From the NCBI RefSeq assembly GCF_001458195.1, contig NZ_CYPU01000072.1:62001-126000 (forward strand): a DNA stretch of 64,000 bases. Reading direction: 5' to 3'. The position numbers were made by a program, and so were the translations under genes. Position 1 is the stretch's first letter. Every line of letters starts with the position of its first letter. Source of the stretch: Ruegeria atlantica (lineage in GTDB: Bacteria; Pseudomonadota; Alphaproteobacteria; Rhodobacterales; Rhodobacteraceae). Below the pieces are notes generated by a model. The model was not told where the DNA came from. It made no database searches and saw only the letters and a program-made list of their open reading frames with translations. Shown in pieces: positions 35,401-42,908 of this stretch.

Positions 35401-35417
35401 GCTACGTATCGAACTAA
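32409..35417 (+). CDS. ABC-exporter-like membrane protein with degenerate ATPase domain and C-terminal cyclic-nucleotide-binding domain
   Basis: About 1002 residues. Coding begins before any ATG/GTG/TTG: homology-like sequence E-R-S-I-F-Q-F-I-W-K-Y-S-K-R-D-Q runs upstream of the first standard start (TTG 32460), and AGGGG (32396-32400) lies eight bases before an ATA at 32409. I take ATA as the start, a rare codon, or an ATG mutated to ATA. Residues 20-330: exporter-type six-helix domain. About 345-855: ABC-like domain with about 300 inserted residues; Walker A reads G-I-A-A-P-S-E-E-D, the signature A-L-G-G-Q-N-L and Walker B I-L-I-L-E-D-A-L-A-S-Y-D. About 865-1002: CRP-like cNMP-binding fold (G-E-L-G-L-I-R-K-E-P-R-A). 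Likely a sensor or regulated exporter partner, not a self-powered pump. Confidence 0.8.
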   Translation: MERSIFQFIWKYSKRDQLILLAVTSTLFPLLYLTLELPKRIINDAIGAASPVVDVWGYSLPQTTFLIILCIGFLIAVLAHGLMKMRINTMKGVLSERMLRRFRYVLISRALRFPQPYFERVSQGELVSMVTAESEPMGGLMGDAISQPVLQAGQMITILSFLFLQSFWFGLAAVALIPLQAWLIPKLQRQINLLNKKRIQEVRLLAAQIGENAAGASTLRANGGWRYRRAMVSEQLGRLFGIRFEIYQKKFFMKFINNFISQMTPFLFYLVGGLLVLQGSVSLGALVAALAAYKDLSSPWKELLTYYNQTQDMSLRWDVVTERFAPSGMHDEKLFDGEPEATPRLNGDIVLDHVSVRDMDGNQVLDDLDLSFPSGKIIGIAAPSEEDRRAMAELLTREILPSSGRVRIGEIRLSELHQSVVAARIGYASSRPVMFQGTLGDNVMMPMRFKPQTSETNDPGYDETLRAGNSPDPFKANWLDPTTAGLDSAEEVRDWWLKLIDGMGSGAALFLRGAEQVFDAAEHPELADKLVELRPLVQDAVKATGLEQQALIFDRNRYNPALPVAENLLFATPKVPVTQELLAQQTVFLEQLREFGLDETLVSLTRDVIEMLRQIFGLDGTDHPLFRKLGLEAQTYEAAVELVEKTRNEGVSGLNDEQLANLLAVPFVISAEQIGPAFTDDLKDRILELRHSHSEKLLERLLDVFVPLDKSKFAPGLTVLENALFGKVSQIGGARSDEARKLIVDVLNENGARPLVVELIYDVPVALGGQNLPAVFAEPLSFTRATIKKPDILILEDALASYDMASKVAVYKNLRALLPDTTVIYLNDQFENPSVFDMYVEIRQGRVVSDEGPADVEEDSAASADLSRKLRALEQTPLFSGLDRRQLRLLAFGARWFDAKAGEVVFLKDDQPTDGAYVVLDGEAGLYLPQTDGVDQLIATVGPGALVGELGLIRKEPRALSMIAETELSCLRIGEEEFLAVVENDAATAFKLLQVIAGYVSN

Positions 35418-35420
35418 GCG

Positions 35421-35762
35421 TTATTCGCTGTCGGGGCTGCAGAACATATCGTAAAGAACAGCGATCACCTGCTCCGCGCCGTCGTTGTTCAGCGAGTAAT
35501 AGATGGACTTTCCGTCCCTGCGCGTTGCAACAATGTTTTCAGCGCGCAAGCGCGCCAGCATCTGACTGACCGCAGCCTGACGGATACGCAACAAAGCCTC
35601 CAACTCACCCACGGATTTTTCGCCGTCGGCCAGATGGCACAAGATCATCAACCGACCCTCATGCGCGAGCGTTTTCAGAAACGCAGAGGCTCGAGCCGCG
35701 CTTTCTTTCATTTCAGATAGCGCAGCTTCGGTTTGTTCGGTTTGGTCGTCTTCAAGTGTCAC
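35421..35762 (-). CDS. ArsR-family regulator, SqrR/BigR-like persulfide sensor
   Basis: 113 residues from GTG 35762. The winged helix is typical ArsR/SmtB: L-A-H-E-G-R-L-M-I-L-C-H-L, then recognition helix R-Q-A-A-V-S-Q-M-L-A-R-L-R and wing R-R-D-G-K-S-I-Y-Y. There are exactly two cysteines, C42 in helix 2 and C108 in the last helix, matching (one residue offset) C41/C107 of SqrR, which form a polysulfide bridge and release DNA. Repression of sulfide or redox genes is therefore likely. No sulfide oxidase gene is in the window. It lies 58 bp after the enolase-superfamily gene and converges on the cNMP protein. Confidence 0.85.
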   Translation of the reverse strand: MTLEDDQTEQTEAALSEMKESAARASAFLKTLAHEGRLMILCHLADGEKSVGELEALLRIRQAAVSQMLARLRAENIVATRRDGKSIYYSLNNDGAEQVIAVLYDMFCSPDSE

Positions 35763-35820
35763 GCGTTGCCTGTTTAATACCTATCGGTTGGGTCAATGTG
35801 CCCCAAGACCTATTGAGTTG

Positions 35821-37053
35821 TCACCCCTCGGTTGCAGGGGCACCACCTTGAAAGACGTTTCCGTTCACGTAATCGCAAGGCTCTTCCTGCATTTGCAGAT
35901 GCAGGCCGTCACCATTGTAAGGGTGGGCCCGGGCAAGGTCTTCGTTTACCTCGATGCCCAGTCCCGGTGCGGTTGGGGCGGGGACAAATCCAGCCTCAAC
36001 CCGCAATGAGCTGTAGATGAGTTGATCGTGAAACGGTGTATCAATGGTCTCAAGCAGCAGCAGGTTGGGGATGGAGGCGGCCAGATGGATATTGGCTGCC
36101 CATTCAACCGGACCGGCGTACAGGTGCGGGGCCATCTGGGCGTTGAAGACTTCGGCGATTGCGGCCACTTTCTTCATCTCCCATATTCCGCCGGCACGCC
36201 CCAGAGCGGGTTGGAGGATTTCCGCCGCCCCAGCCCGCAATACAGCGGCGAATTCGGCCTTGGTGGTCATGCGTTCACCGGTCGCGACCGGGATCCGAAC
36301 GTTTCGCGCGACACGAGCCATATCTTCAATCATGTCCGGAGGTGTGGGTTCTTCGAACCAAAGCGGTGAATAGGGTTCAAGCGCCTGACCCAATCGGATT
36401 GCGCCCGCGGTGTTGAACTGACCGTGGGTGCCGAACAGCAGATCGGCTTTGTCGCCCACGGCCTCTCGGATCGCTTTGCAGAACGCAACAGACATCGAGA
36501 TATCGGACATCGCAGGCATGTGCCCGCCCCGAACAGTGTAGGGCCCGGCGGGGTCAAACTTGACGGCTGTGAACCCGTGCTGAACCATTTCAGCGGCGCA
36601 TTCGCCAGCTTGTTCAGGCGACGTCCAGAAATCGTTCAGGCTATGTTGGGGCAGGGGGTACAGATAGGTGTAGGCCCTTATGCGTTCGTTCACCAATCCC
36701 CCCAGCAAGGCATAGACCGGGCGATCGCGATCCTTGCCCAAGATATCCCAGCAGGCAATTTCCAGCCCGGAAAAAGCCCCCATGACCGTCAGATCGGGGC
36801 GCTGTGTAAACCCGCTGGAGTATGCTCGGCGGAACATCAGCTCAACGTTTTCGGGGTTCTCGCCCAGCATGTGCCGTTCAAACACGTCCCGAATGACATG
36901 GCGCATCGCTTCGGGGCCAACCGAGGATGCATAGCATTCCCCCCAGCCCGTGATCCCAGTATCGGTCGTGACTTTGACCAGAATCCAATACCGCCCGCCC
37001 CATCCGGGCGCAGGAGGGGCAGTGACAATGATGTCGAGGTCTTGCAGTTTCAT
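35821..37053 (-). CDS. Mandelate racemase/muconate lactonizing (enolase superfamily) enzyme, sugar-acid type
   Basis: 410 residues with an N-terminal capping domain (G-W-G-E-C-Y-A, then D-I-L-G-K-D) and a C-terminal barrel. Catalytic-face segments: F-T-A-V-K-F-D-P lysine, W-F-E-E-P-T-P-P-D, A-T-G-E-R and A-P-H-L-Y. The first metal ligand, usually Asp in D-x-H-G, appears as Gly in L-F-G-T-H-G-Q, a variant I associate with D-galactarolactone-cycloisomerase-like members. Members abstract a proton alpha to a carboxylate to dehydrate or isomerise sugar acids or lactones. It follows the alcohol dehydrogenase gene by 24 bp, likely one transcript. Confidence 0.82.
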   Translation of the reverse strand: MKLQDLDIIVTAPPAPGWGGRYWILVKVTTDTGITGWGECYASSVGPEAMRHVIRDVFERHMLGENPENVELMFRRAYSSGFTQRPDLTVMGAFSGLEIACWDILGKDRDRPVYALLGGLVNERIRAYTYLYPLPQHSLNDFWTSPEQAGECAAEMVQHGFTAVKFDPAGPYTVRGGHMPAMSDISMSVAFCKAIREAVGDKADLLFGTHGQFNTAGAIRLGQALEPYSPLWFEEPTPPDMIEDMARVARNVRIPVATGERMTTKAEFAAVLRAGAAEILQPALGRAGGIWEMKKVAAIAEVFNAQMAPHLYAGPVEWAANIHLAASIPNLLLLETIDTPFHDQLIYSSLRVEAGFVPAPTAPGLGIEVNEDLARAHPYNGDGLHLQMQEEPCDYVNGNVFQGGAPATEG

Positions 37054-37077
37054 CAGGTGGTCTCCTGCCCTGCCGGG

Positions 37078-38172
37078 TTAATCCCTGTCGAAAACGATCA
37101 CGTTACGCTTGGCGGATCCGGTTTTGGTGTCCTCGATCGCTTCGTTGATCTGCGACAGCGACCACCGGCCCGAGATCAGCTCATCCAGTTTCAGGCGTCC
37201 CTGATCATAAAGGTCGATCATCCACGGAATATCCCGCTGAATGACAACATCGCCCATTTTTGATCCGATCAAACCCTGACCCAGCGCGGCCAGAACTACC
37301 GGCTCGTAGCTTGCCATATCCCCGGAGTGCGGCATCCCGATCATTACCGCCTTACCACCCGGACCCAAATAACGAGGGGCTTGGTCGTAGGCAGGAATCG
37401 CGCCGACGGTGATCAAAACGGCATCTGCGCCGCGACCCCCAAGCGCATTGTAAGCGGCCTTCCAGGGGGCTTTCTGATCGGCTAAAACGCCGTGGGTCGC
37501 GCCGAATTCCTTGGCAATGGTCAGCTTCTCTTCGGTCATGTCCACGGCCACAATCCGGCGTGCACCGGCGATGCGGGCGCCCTGAATTGCGTTCAGCCCG
37601 ACACCTCCAGCACCAATCACCACCACATCCTGTCCGGGCCGCAGCCCGGCGGCGTTGACGGCGGCACCCACGCCGGTGATCACGCCGCAGGACAGCAGGC
37701 TGGCGACGTCTTTGGGCATCGACTGTGGTATTTTGACAATCTGCCGGTGGCTGACCACAACCTTTTCTGCAAAAGCTCCGCAAGCCATTGCCTGCTCCAG
37801 TGGTCCGCCATCTGCTGTGCGCAACGGCCCGTTGACTTTGTCGTAAGGCGTTTCGCAGACAGTTGGTTTCCCTCCCGCGCAAGAGGGGCACGAGCCACAT
37901 GCCCGGATCAGGGTAACGACAACCGGGTCCCCAACCTGAAATTCACCTGCCGAGTCGCCGACCGCAGTGATAATGCCCGCTGCTTCGTGCCCGTAGACGG
38001 CAGGAAGATGCCCGCCCCACGCACCACCGGCAAATGAAATGTCCGAATGGCAAATTGCCACTGCATCTAGTGTCACCTCGACCTCATCTGACTTGGGCGG
38101 TGCGATCTTAATATCTTCGATGACCAGAGGTTCACCGAACGCCCGGCAAACGGCGGCTTTGATGGTTTGCAT
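37078..38172 (-). CDS. Zinc-dependent medium-chain alcohol dehydrogenase
   Basis: 364 residues. Catalytic zinc ligands C41 (A-I-C-H-S-D) and G-H-E-A-A-G; structural zinc lobe C-G-S-C-P-S-C with a fourth cysteine eight residues on; NAD-binding V-V-I-G-A-G-G-V-G-L-N. The protein resembles class III-type or sugar-acid/polyol dehydrogenases and would oxidise an alcohol to an aldehyde or ketone with NAD in the cytoplasm. It lies just upstream of the enolase-superfamily gene, consistent with a sugar-acid or diol pathway; specificity is not predictable from sequence. Confidence 0.87.
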   Translation of the reverse strand: MQTIKAAVCRAFGEPLVIEDIKIAPPKSDEVEVTLDAVAICHSDISFAGGAWGGHLPAVYGHEAAGIITAVGDSAGEFQVGDPVVVTLIRACGSCPSCAGGKPTVCETPYDKVNGPLRTADGGPLEQAMACGAFAEKVVVSHRQIVKIPQSMPKDVASLLSCGVITGVGAAVNAAGLRPGQDVVVIGAGGVGLNAIQGARIAGARRIVAVDMTEEKLTIAKEFGATHGVLADQKAPWKAAYNALGGRGADAVLITVGAIPAYDQAPRYLGPGGKAVMIGMPHSGDMASYEPVVLAALGQGLIGSKMGDVVIQRDIPWMIDLYDQGRLKLDELISGRWSLSQINEAIEDTKTGSAKRNVIVFDRD

Positions 38173-38253
38173 GCTGTCCCTCTCTCGCTTTGCGCTACGG
38201 TGGCGCGCTTATCGGGACGCTGCAAGGCGGAATCCGTCAAAGGGATGTCGTAG

Positions 38254-39453
38254 TTATGCCATGACCCCACGTGAACGGGAAAACACAAGAAGACAGATCA
38301 CCATCATGACGAATGCCAAGAGGAATGGTGCGCCCGGCAAGTAGATCGCCGCGTCGGGTTTAATAAACTGGGCGAACACGCTGGTCATGAGCAACGGTGC
38401 GATGACCATCGACAAAGCGTGCAAGGATGTCAGCACCCCCTGCAGTTCACCCTGTTGCGAGTCGGGCGTCTTGCGCGACATCAGGGCCTGCAGGGCAGGG
38501 GTCACAACCGCTCCGATCGCGGTGATCGGGATCAGCATCAGGGCAATGATCCCATTGGTCAGAAAGGCCAGAAGAAAAAAGCTAAACAGCTCGAACCCCA
38601 TGCCGTAGATGATTGTGATGCGTTCCCCCAAATACTTGGTTGCGGGACGGATCAGGCCGCCCTGAACGGCCGCCATGCCGATCCCGTAGACGCCCAGTGA
38701 CAGGCCGATCATTTGTGGAGACCAGCCGAACCGTTCGGTTGTGAAATACGCCCAAATTGCCGGGTAGACATAGATCGATATTGAGTACAGGAGATAGACC
38801 CACAGCATCGGCCGGATCCCGGGCAACGCGGCAATCGCGCGCAACGAGTTCACTGGGTTTGCCCGCCTCAGGCTGAAGGCCCGGCGCGTCTTGTCGGTGA
38901 CCGTCTCGGGCATGACACATACACCGATGACGAAGGCGAGGGCAGACAAGCCCGCCGAAGCCCAAAATGGTGCACGTGTGCCATATTCGCTCAGCAGCCC
39001 ACCAAGTACTGGGCCAAAGACAAACCCGACGCCAAATGCTGCGCCCAATAGACCAAAGTTTGCAGCCTTTTCGTGGGGTTTCGACACATCCGCCATGAAG
39101 GCCGCCGCCGTTGCATGCGTGGCAGCCGTAATGCCTCCGACGATGCGTCCGGCCAACAGCAACCAGATGCTGCCCGCAAGCGCCATGACAACATAGTCCA
39201 GTGACATGACGAACAGCGAGACCAGCAATACCACCCGTCGCCCGTAAGCATCCGAAAGGTTACCCAGAACCGGTCCGAACACAAATTGCATGGCGGCAAA
39301 CGCGGTGCTGAGGATGCCACCCCAGATCGCAGCTGTCGCCAATGTGCCGCCCTGAACCTCGACGATCAGTTCCGGCATGATAGGCAAGACAAGGCCGATG
39401 CCCATGGCGTCGATCATGACCGTGAGAAGGACGAAGAAAAAGGGAAGACGCAT
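38254..39453 (-). CDS. MFS transporter, TetA-like
   Basis: 399 residues from ATG 39453, with 12 predicted membrane helices. The frame is open 54 codons farther upstream, but that part is not membrane-like and overlaps the next gene, so the M-R-L-P-F-F-F-V-L-L-T-V-M-I-D-A-M-G-I-G start is chosen. The loop motif G-N-L-S-D-A-Y-G-R-R and helix 5 segment G-P-V-L-G-G-L-L mark a drug:H+ antiporter of the TetA group. Its place within a catabolic block suggests export or uptake of a small molecule there; a resistance role is unproven. Confidence 0.83.
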   Translation of the reverse strand: MRLPFFFVLLTVMIDAMGIGLVLPIMPELIVEVQGGTLATAAIWGGILSTAFAAMQFVFGPVLGNLSDAYGRRVVLLVSLFVMSLDYVVMALAGSIWLLLAGRIVGGITAATHATAAAFMADVSKPHEKAANFGLLGAAFGVGFVFGPVLGGLLSEYGTRAPFWASAGLSALAFVIGVCVMPETVTDKTRRAFSLRRANPVNSLRAIAALPGIRPMLWVYLLYSISIYVYPAIWAYFTTERFGWSPQMIGLSLGVYGIGMAAVQGGLIRPATKYLGERITIIYGMGFELFSFFLLAFLTNGIIALMLIPITAIGAVVTPALQALMSRKTPDSQQGELQGVLTSLHALSMVIAPLLMTSVFAQFIKPDAAIYLPGAPFLLAFVMMVICLLVFSRSRGVMA

Positions 39454-39520
39454 TTGAACCGCAAGGATGAGAATTTGGGCGGACCTTATCCGCAGAAAAT
39501 GCAGGTTGAAAGGGATGTGC

Positions 39521-40249
39521 TCAGACTTGTGACCCTGGCAGGTCTTTTGCAATTTTGTCCAACAAATCGGCGAGTTTTTGGGGTTGCGCAAAAAACGGGG
39601 AATGCGACGTGGCAATCGTATGCCGCATAGCTTCGGGTGCTTTATGGCTCATCTGTTCCTGGTATTCAGTCGGAATTGTCCGGTCCTTGGTTGTCCGAAT
39701 ATAAGCCTTGGGAACCCGGTCAAATTTGTCGCTCAGGGACAGGGGGGTGTCCTGCGGTGCGATGGCTTGAGGGCACAAGCGCGCAAACGCGTACGGCACC
39801 GTTTTGGGTGGGCAGTCATGATAGAACAGATCGTGCATTTTGTCCGGCTTAAACATGTACGACTGACCGTCGGTTGATTTTTCGACGGCATCATGGATTG
39901 TCTGCCGGGGTGCGCGTCTGCGCATTTCTACCATCGACAGGCCATCTTGCGGGACGTAAGCGGCAAGGTAGACAAGGGCGCGCATGGCCTCCGGCGCGGC
40001 TTCGGCCGCGGCACTGATCGGGTAGCCACCCCAGGAATGACCGACAATGATTGTATTGCGCGAGGTCGCATCCAAAATCGTGTCCCGACAGCTGTCCAAC
40101 GTCACATCGGCAACAGGCGTCGGATCCGATCCGTGGCTTGGCAGGTCAATGGCGCGTACCTCGTGCCCCAGCGCTTCCAACGCCGGGATAAGGTCGCGCC
40201 AACACCAGGCACCGTGGCAGGACCCATGGACTAATAGAAGATCGGCCAA
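39521..40249 (-). CDS. Alpha/beta hydrolase, small-molecule esterase type
   Basis: 242 residues with the nucleophile elbow G-H-S-W-G-G, oxyanion region L-L-V-H-G-S-C-H-G-A-W-C-W near the N-terminus, an Asp in R-T-T-K-D-R-T and a His in A-T-S-H-S-P-F, giving the complete triad. The H-G-x-x-H-G-x-W-C-W start recalls methyl-ester hydrolases such as salicylate esterases. No signal peptide. It lies 12 bp downstream of the pcaD-like gene and probably works in the same pathway. Its substrate is unknown. Confidence 0.82.
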   Translation of the reverse strand: MADLLLVHGSCHGAWCWRDLIPALEALGHEVRAIDLPSHGSDPTPVADVTLDSCRDTILDATSRNTIIVGHSWGGYPISAAAEAAPEAMRALVYLAAYVPQDGLSMVEMRRRAPRQTIHDAVEKSTDGQSYMFKPDKMHDLFYHDCPPKTVPYAFARLCPQAIAPQDTPLSLSDKFDRVPKAYIRTTKDRTIPTEYQEQMSHKAPEAMRHTIATSHSPFFAQPQKLADLLDKIAKDLPGSQV

Positions 40250-40261
40250 ACCAAGGCTCCT

Positions 40262-41050
40262 TCAAACATGTCCGATTTCGGTCAGAAAGCTGTGCAGCAA
40301 TGCCGCGTATTCTGCCGGCTGTTCCACACAAGGCAAGTGCCCAGCGCGTCGCATCAGCTCGAACCGAGAGCCGGGGATCAGGTCAACGGTTTCCCGCACA
40401 AGATCCGGTGGGGTCGATCCGTCTTCGCTGCCGGCGATGCCAAGGGTCGGCAGGCGTAGGTCACTGGTGGGGGTGTAGAAGTCTGTGCCAGAGATTGCCG
40501 CGCAACAGCCCAGATAGCCATCCACTGGCTGGCGCACCATCATGTTGCGCCAAAGCAGATGCTCGGGCGATGCGCGGAATGCCTTGGAAAACCAGCGCTC
40601 CATGGTTGCATCAGCCAGGGCCTCGATCCCGCCCTTTTGTACCGCGTCCATGCGGTCCTGCCAGATCGAAGGGATCCCGATCTTGGCTGCGGTGTTGGAC
40701 AGCACCAAAGCGCGGACCTGATCCAGACGTTTGACGGCCAGCCCTTGTCCGATCAGTCCGCCGATCGAAAGGCCGACAAAAACGCAATCGCGCACCTCCA
40801 GAAAATCAAGCAGATCTTCCGTATCGCGCACGAGGGCGCCCATCGAATAAGGCGCCGGGGGTTGAGAGGAAAGGCCGTGCCCTCGCTTATCAAAACGGAT
40901 GATGCGCAGCCCGGCAGGCAGGTGCGGCAGCAAATCGTCCCACAGCCGCAGGTCGGTTCCCAGAGAATTGGCAAACACAATTGGCGCGCCGCCTGGATCA
41001 CCATCAACCCGATAGTGGATTTGCACGTTTCCAATGTCTGCGATCTGCAC
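40262..41050 (-). CDS. pcaD: 3-oxoadipate enol-lactonase-like alpha/beta hydrolase (PcaD type)
   Basis: 262 residues. F-A-N-S-L-G-T-D-L-R-L-W-D, R-F-D-K-R-G-H-G-L-S, nucleophile G-L-S-I-G-G and C-terminal G-H-L-P-C-V-E-Q are the PcaD pattern; the enzyme hydrolyses 3-oxoadipate enol-lactone to 3-oxoadipate in protocatechuate breakdown. No other pca gene is nearby, so this could be an isolated copy or a PcaD-like lactonase for another ring-cleavage or sugar-lactone product. It is separated by 59 bp from the dehydratase gene upstream. Confidence 0.78.
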   Translation of the reverse strand: MQIADIGNVQIHYRVDGDPGGAPIVFANSLGTDLRLWDDLLPHLPAGLRIIRFDKRGHGLSSQPPAPYSMGALVRDTEDLLDFLEVRDCVFVGLSIGGLIGQGLAVKRLDQVRALVLSNTAAKIGIPSIWQDRMDAVQKGGIEALADATMERWFSKAFRASPEHLLWRNMMVRQPVDGYLGCCAAISGTDFYTPTSDLRLPTLGIAGSEDGSTPPDLVRETVDLIPGSRFELMRRAGHLPCVEQPAEYAALLHSFLTEIGHV

Positions 41051-41109
41051 GACTCAATCCCCTGGCGTCATACGCCCAATAGTAAGGTTGCCTCAGCCCA
41101 AACGGCTTG

Positions 41110-42084
41110 TCAGGTCAGGTATTCCAGTGCTTGCCCAAAGACCTCGGGGTCGGCGTTGCCGCCCGATGCTACTACGATCACAGTGTCGCCCTCGATTTTC
41201 TCGGCGCGGAAAAGGGCTGAGGCCAGCGATACTGCCCCGCCCGGTTCCAGCACGATCTTGAGGCGCAAAAACGCCTGCGCCATGGCGCGAAGCGCGTCTT
41301 CCTCGGACACCGACAGGCCTGGGCCGCACAGCCGGTTCAGGATCGGAAAGGTAATCTGGCCCGGTTGCGGCGTCAGGATTGCATCGCAGATATTGCCCGA
41401 TGCTGCTTTGTTGCTTTGAATGTACCCTGTTGCCAAAGACCGTTTGACATCGTCGAACCCCTGAGGCTCGCACGGGCGCGCGCGCAGCCCCGGCGCGTGG
41501 CCTTCCAGCGCCAGCGCAATACCTGAGGTCAACCCGCCGCCGCCGCAGCACACAAGAACATCCGCCTTCTCGATACCCAAATCGGCCGTCTGCCGCGCCA
41601 ACTCCAACCCGACTGTGCCTTGTCCTGCGATGACCAAAGGTTCGTCGTAAGGCCGGATCAGGGTCAGACTGCGTTGGGACGCCAGTGCCTCGCCAATTTC
41701 TTCGCGGCTTTCGTTCGCGCGGTCATACAGAACGACCTCGCCCCCCAGCGCGCGGGTGTTGTTGATCTTTAGCTGCGGTGCGTCAGAGGGCATGACGATG
41801 ACCGATGAAATCCCGTGCTGTGCGGCCGCATAGGCCACGCCCTGCGCGTGATTGCCCGAAGAATAGGCAATCATGCCGCGTTGTCGTTGCGCGTCGCTGA
41901 GCGCCGAAATGGCCGACCAAGCGCCGCGAAACTTGAAGCTGCCGGTGTGTTGCAGGCACTCGGGTTTCACCAGCACGCGGCGGCCCGCGATTTCGTCCAA
42001 AAACGGCGAGGTTAGAATCGGTGTCTCGCGAACATGCCCTCTGAGGCGCTCGGCGGCGGCCTCAATCATTTCAAGTGTGCTCAT
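41110..42084 (-). CDS. PLP-dependent threonine/serine dehydratase-like enzyme
   Basis: 324 residues, fold-type II. PLP lysine K51 in G-S-F-K-F-R-G-A, phosphate loop C-C-G-G-G-G-L-T-S-G, and asparagine-containing S-S-G-N-H-A-Q-G. The protein ends after the catalytic domain without an ACT regulatory domain, so it is a catabolic or racemase-type member rather than the isoleucine-regulated biosynthetic enzyme. Reaction: deamination of L-threonine or L-serine (or a hydroxy-amino acid such as 3-hydroxyaspartate) to a 2-oxo acid. The start overlaps the hydrolase stop by four bases. Confidence 0.83.
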   Translation of the reverse strand: MSTLEMIEAAAERLRGHVRETPILTSPFLDEIAGRRVLVKPECLQHTGSFKFRGAWSAISALSDAQRQRGMIAYSSGNHAQGVAYAAAQHGISSVIVMPSDAPQLKINNTRALGGEVVLYDRANESREEIGEALASQRSLTLIRPYDEPLVIAGQGTVGLELARQTADLGIEKADVLVCCGGGGLTSGIALALEGHAPGLRARPCEPQGFDDVKRSLATGYIQSNKAASGNICDAILTPQPGQITFPILNRLCGPGLSVSEEDALRAMAQAFLRLKIVLEPGGAVSLASALFRAEKIEGDTVIVVASGGNADPEVFGQALEYLT

Positions 42085-42908
42085 GCGGTGACCAGTACCT
42101 TGCGAATGAGTTCTACCGACTGTGGTTCATCCAGAAACGGAGGATGACCACGGTCGGGTATTTCTGCCGATATAAGATCAGGGTGGCGGTTGTGCATTTC
42201 AGTCAGCGTGTCTTTGCCCAAAATATCCGAATTTGCGCCGCGAATGACGCCGGTTGGAATGCCCTGCAGTGCTTCAAACAGGGGCCACAGGTCAGGGGCG
42301 GGCCCTACAGCGGCCTGTTCCAGAAGCGCTGTACGCAACGCAGGATCATAGCTGAGGGTTAGACCATCAGGCGTTTCGTGGAATTGGACTTCCGCCTGCT
42401 GCCGCCAACGCGCTAGTGACACGCCGGGAAATTGGGGCCCCAAGACGTGCTGCAACGCCCGAGCCGCCAAATCATATGTTTTGGAAACGGGCTGCTTGCC
42501 GACAAATTCCATGATCTCGGCGATACCCGATGGTTCCAGCACCGGACCGACGTCGTTCAGAACAACGCTCAACAACCTTTCGGGATGGCTGGCGGCTAGC
42601 GCCATGGCAATCAGTCCCCCACGCGAGGTGCCTATGACATTCACACGTTCCAAACCAAGACGGTCCAGCAACTCGATCGCGTCTTGGGATTCGCGAAGGA
42701 CGTTGTACTTCATGAAGTCCGGGTCATGGTCCGAGCGTCCGCGACCGCGGTAATCCATCGCAATTACTCGCATGTCGCCCAGATGCGGCGTGAGGAACGA
42801 AAAATCCTTGCTGTTGCGGGTCAACCCAGCAAGGCAAAGCACATGCGCACCAGAGCCGGTGTCCTCGAAAAAAAGACGCCTGTCATCTGACGAAGTGAAA
42901 AATGCCAT
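42081..42908 (-). CDS. Alpha/beta hydrolase
   Basis: 275 residues from ATG 42908; an upstream in-frame start (20 residues earlier) overlaps the dehalogenase gene and was not chosen. Landmarks: L-C-L-A-G-L-T-R-N-S-K-D-F, nucleophile G-T-S-R-G-G, acidic D-Y-R-G-R-G-R-S-D and a terminal D-R-G-H-P-P-F with the catalytic histidine. Cytoplasmic; substrate unknown. The TAATG junction with the dehalogenase and the ATGA with the dehydratase bind these three genes together. Confidence 0.82.
   Translation of the reverse strand: MAFFTSSDDRRLFFEDTGSGAHVLCLAGLTRNSKDFSFLTPHLGDMRVIAMDYRGRGRSDHDPDFMKYNVLRESQDAIELLDRLGLERVNVIGTSRGGLIAMALAASHPERLLSVVLNDVGPVLEPSGIAEIMEFVGKQPVSKTYDLAARALQHVLGPQFPGVSLARWRQQAEVQFHETPDGLTLSYDPALRTALLEQAAVGPAPDLWPLFEALQGIPTGVIRGANSDILGKDTLTEMHNRHPDLISAEIPDRGHPPFLDEPQSVELIRKVLVTA

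Noticed and set aside
38254..39453. Calling the TetA-like transporter a resistance gene
   Set aside because: Family motifs only show an MFS antiporter; the metabolic neighbourhood does not support a resistance role.
38254..39615. Longer version of the MFS protein starting at 39615
   Set aside because: The first 54 residues are basic and not membrane-like and overlap the esterase gene; the start at 39453 matches the family N-terminus.
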